Below are positions 5,977 through 10,326 of a DNA stretch of 10,326 nt, in pieces. A model generated the notes under the pieces. That model saw only the letters and a list, made by a program, of their open reading frames with translations, ran no database searches and was not told the origin of the DNA. The position numbers and the translations under genes were made by a program. The stretch comes from SVEL01 sp964573715 (GTDB taxonomy: Bacteria > Bacillota > Clostridia > Lachnospirales > Lachnospiraceae). The DNA is taken from positions 1 to 10,326 of the forward strand of contig CAZNKR010000054.1 in the NCBI GenBank assembly GCA_964573715.1, written 5' to 3'. Each line of letters begins with the position of its first letter. Within the stretch, counting starts at the first letter, position 1.

Positions 5977-6819
5977 TTAATTCCCAAACTCTTGGGTCCA
6001 ATAGTATACCCCATATTGATCAAAACAAACACCTATGCCTATAGAGGTATAATCTTCGGAAATCATATTAGAGTAATGTCCTGGTGAGTTTTTCCAACCA
6101 ACACATACACTATCTGGGCTATCGTAACCACGAGCAATATTTTCACCCATTGTACTTCCAGTATATCCAAATGCATAAAAAATTGAATAAAATGGTAAGC
6201 CAAGGCGATCGTGAGAAAAGTAGTCTAGGGTTTTCATTTCTGCGGACTTATATGACGCAATAATGTTAAGTGTTGAATCTAAGGTGAGTGCAGGAACACC
6301 AGCTTGGGTTCTGTACTGATTAGTTAATTCAAATATTCTTTGGACATAAGATGAATAAGTAGTTTGATTGTTTTTTGCAATGGATAGAATATCATCACGA
6401 ACAAGATATTCTTGACTATAATAACCTCCTGTATAAATGGTTGGAGTGGTGGATGGTTGTGGTGCAGTTGTAACTAAGGATGGTGGAAGCGCTGAGGTTT
6501 GGGGTTGAGTTTGAGGTAATGTTGTTTGATACTGCGTAGTAGTGGGTTGTGTAGACTCGGTGGGAGCTATAGAAGACAAATCAGAGGAATTCATGGAGAT
6601 ATCAGTGGTACTAGATTCCTTGTCAGAGTCAATAGTAGTTTCATCTTTTGGTGATTCATAAGGAATGGTAAATTCAGAATGTGTAAAATTCTCTAATGAT
6701 TGTTCTTTCGTAGACTCTGATAATGAAAAATCATCTTCGTTTGAATTTAGAAAAGAACATGATGAAAGGAATAAACTATAAAGTGCTAGAATAAAAATAA
6801 TTGATAATCGTTTGTTCAT
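5977..6819 (-). CDS. CAP/SCP-domain (YkwD-like) lipoprotein
   Basis: The 280-residue protein begins with a lipoprotein signal peptide, with lipobox LSSC and acylated Cys21, so it is anchored on the outer face of the membrane. Residues 22-135 are a Ser/Thr-rich, then Thr/Gln/Pro-rich spacer. A CAP (cysteine-rich secretory/PR-1) domain fills about 164-280. Seen are ELTNQYR (164-170), SHDR with His203, GENIARG with Glu226, SPGHYSNM with His248, and a final WTQEFGN, all matching the family's conserved cavity. Bacterial CAP proteins of the YkwD/SafA-linked kind are known but their substrates are largely undefined; no catalytic claim is made. The ATG has CAGGAGAG (6834-6827 on the minus strand) upstream. 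It diverges from pcrA and converges on the SPFH gene, so it is a single-gene transcript. Confidence 0.92.
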   Translation of the reverse strand: MNKRLSIIFILALYSLFLSSCSFLNSNEDDFSLSESTKEQSLENFTHSEFTIPYESPKDETTIDSDKESSTTDISMNSSDLSSIAPTESTQPTTTQYQTTLPQTQPQTSALPPSLVTTAPQPSTTPTIYTGGYYSQEYLVRDDILSIAKNNQTTYSSYVQRIFELTNQYRTQAGVPALTLDSTLNIIASYKSAEMKTLDYFSHDRLGLPFYSIFYAFGYTGSTMGENIARGYDSPDSVCVGWKNSPGHYSNMISEDYTSIGIGVCFDQYGVYYWTQEFGN

Positions 6820-6959
6820 AAATTAACTCTCCTGTTTGTAAAAATTGATACATTTTTAGTCTACAAAAAAATAGTGAAAAAAGCGAGAGGGAATATATAG
6901 AAAATAAGGGGGTGTTTTTTGGTAAAAATGTAGAAAATAATATTTGCTCGAATATACGT

Positions 6960-6987
6960 TTGCTTTAAAAGTAAATTATGATATAAT
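6960..6987 (+). promoter_or_regulatory. Promoter of pcrA with extended -10
   Basis: TATAAT (6982-6987) is preceded by TG at 6979-6980, forming an extended -10. TTGCTT (6960-6965) lies 16 bases upstream as a partial -35. The start would be near 6994, leaving a leader of about 29 bases with AGGAAGGA (7005-7012) before the ATG. In the rest of the 203-base space shared with the CAP gene I see no clear promoter for the CAP gene. Confidence 0.65.
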
Positions 6988-7022
6988 TTTTACTACGAGA
7001 TATTAGGAAGGAAATTTGCATT

Positions 7023-9362
7023 ATGAGCATTTATGATACATTAAACGATAAACAACAAGAAGGCGTGTTTGCAACAGAAGGCCCTTTACTTATTTTAGCT
7101 GGAGCTGGTTCAGGAAAAACAAGGGTTATTACACACAGGATTGCATATCTTATTAGTGAGTGTGGAGTAAATCCATGGAATATTATGGCTATTACATTTA
7201 CAAATAAGGCAGCAGGTGAGATGCGAGAAAGAGTAGATGATTTGGTTGGATTTGGATCTGAGCATATTTGGGTTAGTACATTCCATTCTTCCTGCGTTAA
7301 GATTTTAAGAAGATATATTGATCGTATTGGCTATGACAATAATTTTACAATATATGACACAGACGATTCAAAAAATGTTATGAAAGACGTATGTAAACGT
7401 CTAAATATTGATACAAAAAATCTTAAAGAGAAAACAATTCTTGGATATATTTCAGCTGCAAAAAATGAATTGATCGGTCCTGAAAGATTTATGAGAGAAG
7501 CAAATGATTATCATATGAAACAGGTAGCGAAGGCCTATGCTGAATATCAAGATATGCTTAAGAAAAATAATGCCTTAGATTTTGATGACTTATTGGTTAA
7601 GACAGTAGAACTTTTTGATACTTCGGGAGAGGTTCTTGCGTCATATCAGGAAAGATTTAAATATATAATGGTTGATGAATATCAAGATACAAATACTGTT
7701 CAGTTTAGATTTGTAAGTCAATTAGCAGGAAGATATAAAAACCTTTGTGTAGTAGGTGATGATGATCAATCAATCTACAAGTTCCGTGGCGCAAATATTA
7801 TGAACATATTGAATTTCGAAAAGGTTTTTGAGGATGCCAAGGTTATTAAGCTAGAACAAAATTATCGTTCTACTGCTAATATATTAAATGCAGCAAATGC
7901 TGTTATTAAGAACAATTTAGGAAGAAAATCAAAGACTCTTTGGACTGATAAGGAAGATGGAGCAAAAATATCTCTTAAAGTATTTGAAAACGGATATGAA
8001 GAAGCTAATTTTGTTGTAAGAGATATCGCTCAGAATGTTAATAGTGGTGTATGCAGATATTCTAGCAATGCGTTTCTGTATAGAACAAATGCTCAATCTC
8101 GTGTGCTTGAAGAAAGACTTGTAGCGATGAATATTCCTTATAAGCTTGTTGGTGGTGTTAACTTCTATCAACGAAAAGAAATTAAGGATATGTTATGCTA
8201 TTTAAAGACAGTTGATAACGGAAGAGATGATTTAGCTGTCAAACGTATTATTAATGTTCCAAAAAGAGGGATTGGTCTTACTAGTATTGACAAGATTCAG
8301 CAATATGCTGATTTTGGTGGACTGAATTTCTTTGATGCGTGTCTTGAAGCAGACAGAATTCCAGGACTTGGCAGAGCAGTGACAAAGGTTAGTGAATTTG
8401 CAAATTCTATCAGAGTGACTAGGAGTATTCTAGCAACAGGCACTTTAAAAGAAACTCTAGAGTATATTATGAATGAAACAGGGTATATTAAAGAACTAGA
8501 ACTTGAAAATACCGATGAAGCAAAAGATAGAATAGCCAATGTTGAAGAATTAGTATCAAAGGTTGTAGATTACGAAAAAGGAGCTGAAACACCATCTCTT
8601 TCAGAGTTCCTTGAGGAAGTTGCCCTAGTTGCAGATATAGATTCGTATGATGAAGATAGTGATTATGTTATTCTTATGACTATTCATAGTGCTAAGGGAC
8701 TTGAATTCCCAAATGTTTATCTTACAGGTATGGAGGATGGTATTTTTCCAAGCTATATGTGTCTTAATTCAGATGATCCTACTGATATTGAGGAAGAAAG
8801 ACGTTTATGCTATGTAGCGATAACTAGAGCTATGGAGAATTTAACCATAAGCTTAGCGAAATCACGAATTATAAGAGGTGAACAACAGTTTAATAAGCCA
8901 TCTAGATTTTTATCCGAAATACCACCAGAATTAATGGCAGAAGAAAAAAAGACGACTCATTCGGCAACGGCAAGTGGTTTTTTAGGAACCAATGATAGTA
9001 AATACGGAACAAAGGGAATGGGAAGTAAATCACCAGCATTTGGGAAAAATATGAGTTTGCTTTCATCATCACAGGCAGGTAGTAGAAGTATGTCTGCATC
9101 TGAATTATTTGGAAGTGCTGTTTTTGATAAAAAACCAAGTGGATTTACAAAACATGAAGAAGTAAAAAGCAGAGAAATCAATGGTGGGCAAAAATTACCA
9201 CTTGATTATCAGGTGGGTGATACAGTTAAACATATGAAATTTGGCCAAGGAACGGTTATTTCTATTGATGATGCAGGACGAGATTTTGAGGTAATGGTAA
9301 ATTTCAATACAGCTGGTCAAAAACGAATGTTTGCCTCGTTTGCAAAACTAAAAAAAGTATAG
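7023..9362 (+). CDS. pcrA: ATP-dependent 3'-5' DNA helicase PcrA (UvrD family)
   Basis: PcrA is the Gram-positive counterpart of UvrD, a superfamily 1A helicase acting in repair, removal of RecA filaments and transcription-replication conflicts, and needed for rolling-circle plasmids. The 779-residue product has the full motif set: Walker A AGAGSGKT (26-33), TFTNKAAGEMRER (motif Ia), Walker B VDEYQD (217-222), VVGDDDQSIYKFRGA (243-257), NYRST (280-284), TIHSAKGLEF (553-562) and EEERRLCYVAITRA (590-603). Residues about 640-725 form a Ser/Gly/Thr-rich, likely disordered linker. The last 50 residues (VGDTVKHMKFGQGTVISI region) match the Tudor-like tail that binds RNA polymerase in PcrA. Length is slightly above the typical 720-740 residues because of the linker. 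Nothing is missing. Confidence 0.97.
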   Translation: MSIYDTLNDKQQEGVFATEGPLLILAGAGSGKTRVITHRIAYLISECGVNPWNIMAITFTNKAAGEMRERVDDLVGFGSEHIWVSTFHSSCVKILRRYIDRIGYDNNFTIYDTDDSKNVMKDVCKRLNIDTKNLKEKTILGYISAAKNELIGPERFMREANDYHMKQVAKAYAEYQDMLKKNNALDFDDLLVKTVELFDTSGEVLASYQERFKYIMVDEYQDTNTVQFRFVSQLAGRYKNLCVVGDDDQSIYKFRGANIMNILNFEKVFEDAKVIKLEQNYRSTANILNAANAVIKNNLGRKSKTLWTDKEDGAKISLKVFENGYEEANFVVRDIAQNVNSGVCRYSSNAFLYRTNAQSRVLEERLVAMNIPYKLVGGVNFYQRKEIKDMLCYLKTVDNGRDDLAVKRIINVPKRGIGLTSIDKIQQYADFGGLNFFDACLEADRIPGLGRAVTKVSEFANSIRVTRSILATGTLKETLEYIMNETGYIKELELENTDEAKDRIANVEELVSKVVDYEKGAETPSLSEFLEEVALVADIDSYDEDSDYVILMTIHSAKGLEFPNVYLTGMEDGIFPSYMCLNSDDPTDIEEERRLCYVAITRAMENLTISLAKSRIIRGEQQFNKPSRFLSEIPPELMAEEKKTTHSATASGFLGTNDSKYGTKGMGSKSPAFGKNMSLLSSSQAGSRSMSASELFGSAVFDKKPSGFTKHEEVKSREINGGQKLPLDYQVGDTVKHMKFGQGTVISIDDAGRDFEVMVNFNTAGQKRMFASFAKLKKV

Positions 9363-9378
9363 TAAAAATTAATTTTTA

Positions 9379-9400
9379 TGGTATAATCATAATATATAAT
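9379..9400 (+). promoter_or_regulatory. Possible promoter for the small acidic-tail protein gene
   Basis: TGG followed by TATAAT (9379-9387) forms an extended -10, and a second TATAAT stands at 9395-9400. No convincing -35 is found for either. No strong terminator follows pcrA, so read-through from pcrA may also express the next gene. Confidence 0.4.
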
Positions 9401-9459
9401 TTGTAAATAACTTTCGCTAGATTTACTGAAAAAAATACTTATAGAAAGGGTGGCATGAT

Positions 9460-9702
9460 ATGAATAAAGTAGAAGAATTAATTGCAGCATCTAAGATAGG
9501 AGAACTTATGAACATGAAGAAGGAAGAAGGAAAAAAATCCAAACTTGTTTGGATAATTGCTATTGTTGCTTCAGTAGCAGCTGTTGCTGGAATAGGCTTT
9601 GCTCTATATAAGTACTTTTCTTCAAAGGCATATGATGAATTTGACGATTTTGAAGATGAAGAATTTGATGATGATTTCTTCGAGGATGATTTCGCAGAAT
9701 AG
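9460..9702 (+). CDS. Small single-span membrane protein with acidic C-terminal tail, unknown function
   Basis: The 80-residue protein has three parts. Residues 1-18 look like an amphipathic helix (KVEELIAASKIGELM region); 19-28 are Lys-rich; 29-50 form one hydrophobic membrane span with many Ala, Val and Ile; and 59-80 carry 15 acidic residues out of 22, mixed with Phe. The positive residues before the span suggest the N-terminus is cytoplasmic and the acidic tail outside, but the opposite topology cannot be excluded. The Shine-Dalgarno AAAGGGTGG (9445-9453) is well placed, and a strong terminator follows, so this is very likely a real gene. I recall similar small proteins next to pcrA in Lachnospiraceae, but I cannot name a family or function. 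Confidence 0.85.
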   Translation: MNKVEELIAASKIGELMNMKKEEGKKSKLVWIIAIVASVAAVAGIGFALYKYFSSKAYDEFDDFEDEEFDDDFFEDDFAE

Positions 9703-9719
9703 TTTTAGATGAAACCATG

Positions 9720-9755
9720 AGGCACCTACACTGGAATCAGTGCAAGTGCCTTTTT
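9720..9755 (+). terminator. Rho-independent terminator after the small membrane protein
   Basis: A two-part hairpin has an outer stem AGGCAC/GTGCCT (9720-9725 with 9746-9751) and an inner stem CACTG/CAGTG (9729-9733 with 9738-9742), with a symmetric 3-base internal loop and a GAAT loop. It is followed by TTTTT. It starts 17 bases after the stop codon. Confidence 0.9.
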
Positions 9756-9881
9756 CAATATATACACGATAAAAATTATGTGGATATATAAATTAAGAGA
9801 ATATTTAAATTTATGTGAATACTTTTATTTAAACGGATATGTAGTCCTATATTACTATGAAAGATAAAGGAGACAAGGTAT

Positions 9882-10326
9882 ATGACGAAAAAAATAACCA
9901 CTATGGTTATTTTTGTAGCTATAGTACTTGGGTTTAATGGATGTATATGTACTGGGGATAAGTTTTCAAAATCAATAGATGATTTAGTTGATAAAATTGA
10001 ACAAAGTGGAGAACAACAGGATGAGGAAACAACACTTGAGTCGGATTTGATGGATAATCCTACGACCGAGGAAGAAACAACTACTGAAGAGGAGACTGAA
10101 ACCACAACTGAAGCTCCTACAACATTGCCACCAACGACACAACCTACCACAACTGTGCAACAGACAACTACACAACCAACAACGACAGTACAACAGGTGA
10201 ATTACGGCAGTTATTTAGATTATAGTCTGATTAATTCCTCTGATGTGAATACACGTGCTGGACAGATTGTATCGGTAATTACCAATTCTAGTATGTCTAA
10301 TGTTCAAAAGGTCAAAGCCTTTCATG
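9882..10326 (+). CDS. Thr-rich lipoprotein, probably with a transglutaminase-like domain; 3' end cut by window
   Basis: An ATG preceded by AAAGGAGA (9866-9873) opens a frame that runs off the window after 148 codons. The product starts MTKKITTMVIFVAIVLGFNGC, a lipoprotein signal peptide with acylated Cys21; Cys23 is also present. A short polar helix region (about 24-45) is followed by an acidic Thr/Glu-rich stretch and then Thr/Gln/Pro spacer with two copies of TQPTTTVQQ (86-105). From about 106 a folded domain begins. The segment TRAGQIVSVITNSSMSNVQ followed by KVKAFH resembles the start of bacterial transglutaminase-like (cysteine protease-fold) domains, where this motif usually continues to DWI and then Tyr-Asp. 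The catalytic Cys, His and Asp would lie beyond the edge, so the domain call is an inference. The gene sits behind a strong terminator and needs its own promoter, which I cannot place with confidence. Confidence 0.8.
   Translation, partial: MTKKITTMVIFVAIVLGFNGCICTGDKFSKSIDDLVDKIEQSGEQQDEETTLESDLMDNPTTEEETTTEEETETTTEAPTTLPPTTQPTTTVQQTTTQPTTTVQQVNYGSYLDYSLINSSDVNTRAGQIVSVITNSSMSNVQKVKAFH
10137..10196 (+). repeat. Two-copy repeat in the lipoprotein spacer
   Basis: Unit one (10137-10169) encodes TQPTTTVQQTT and unit two (10170-10196) encodes TQPTTTVQQ. The peptide copies are identical over nine residues while the DNA differs at several third codon positions, so the peptide appears to be conserved rather than newly duplicated. 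Confidence 0.75.

Noticed and set aside
8902..9181. Minus-strand frames opposite the pcrA linker
   Set aside because: They are shadows of the Ser/Gly-rich coding region of pcrA, with no start signals of their own.
9776..10193. Two minus-strand frames of 124 and 69 codons, rich in Val/Ser/Cys
   Set aside because: They are the antisense of the Thr/Glu-rich lipoprotein spacer and have no plausible ribosome binding site. The plus-strand frame has a lipobox and a good Shine-Dalgarno.

Overview
The window is AT-rich bacterial DNA. Its gene set (MnmA with a TCC-type insert, a GH53 endo-galactanase, a PspA/SPFH pair, PcrA, Thr-rich lipoproteins) and its Shine-Dalgarno and promoter style point to a Gram-positive, low-GC Firmicute. 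My best guess is a gut or rumen Lachnospiraceae such as the Butyrivibrio/Roseburia group. That placement is an inference; no 16S or other marker is present.

Layout. Positions 1-66 hold the 3' part of a tRNA-Lys(UUU), followed by a hairpin terminator. Then come mnmA (s2U34 thiolation of tRNA) and an overlapping tRNA-dihydrouridine synthase gene. A short plus-strand ORF with a good ribosome binding site begins at 2340 and runs into a run of exactly 100 N (2456-2555), an assembly gap whose true size is unknown. On the far side a membrane-anchored GH53 endo-beta-1,4-galactanase is encoded on the minus strand. It diverges from a plus-strand pair: a PspA/IM30 protein and an SPFH-domain protein with a C-terminal zinc ribbon (YdjI-like). 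A terminator that looks bidirectional separates this pair from a convergent minus-strand CAP/SCP-domain lipoprotein. That gene in turn diverges from pcrA (UvrD-family helicase). After pcrA come a small single-span membrane protein with a very acidic tail, a strong terminator, and the start of a second Thr-rich lipoprotein cut by the window edge, probably with a transglutaminase-like domain.

How the genes relate. The left block is a tRNA and tRNA-modification group: tRNA-Lys(UUU) belongs to the class of tRNAs that MnmA thiolates, and the dus gene is probably translationally coupled to mnmA. The PspA-SPFH pair is a membrane-stress module, reduced relative to the four-gene ydjFGHI operon of Bacillus subtilis. 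The GH53 enzyme fits use of plant pectin galactan side chains. The two lipoproteins flanking pcrA share a design: lipobox, long Thr/Gln/Pro spacer, then a folded domain.

I see no CRISPR array, transposase, phage gene or clearly new multi-gene system. The best leads are the two-gene PspA/SPFH-zinc-ribbon cassette, the acidic-tail protein next to pcrA, the in-frame 30-bp repeat in dus, and the odd D-arm of the tRNA-Lys.
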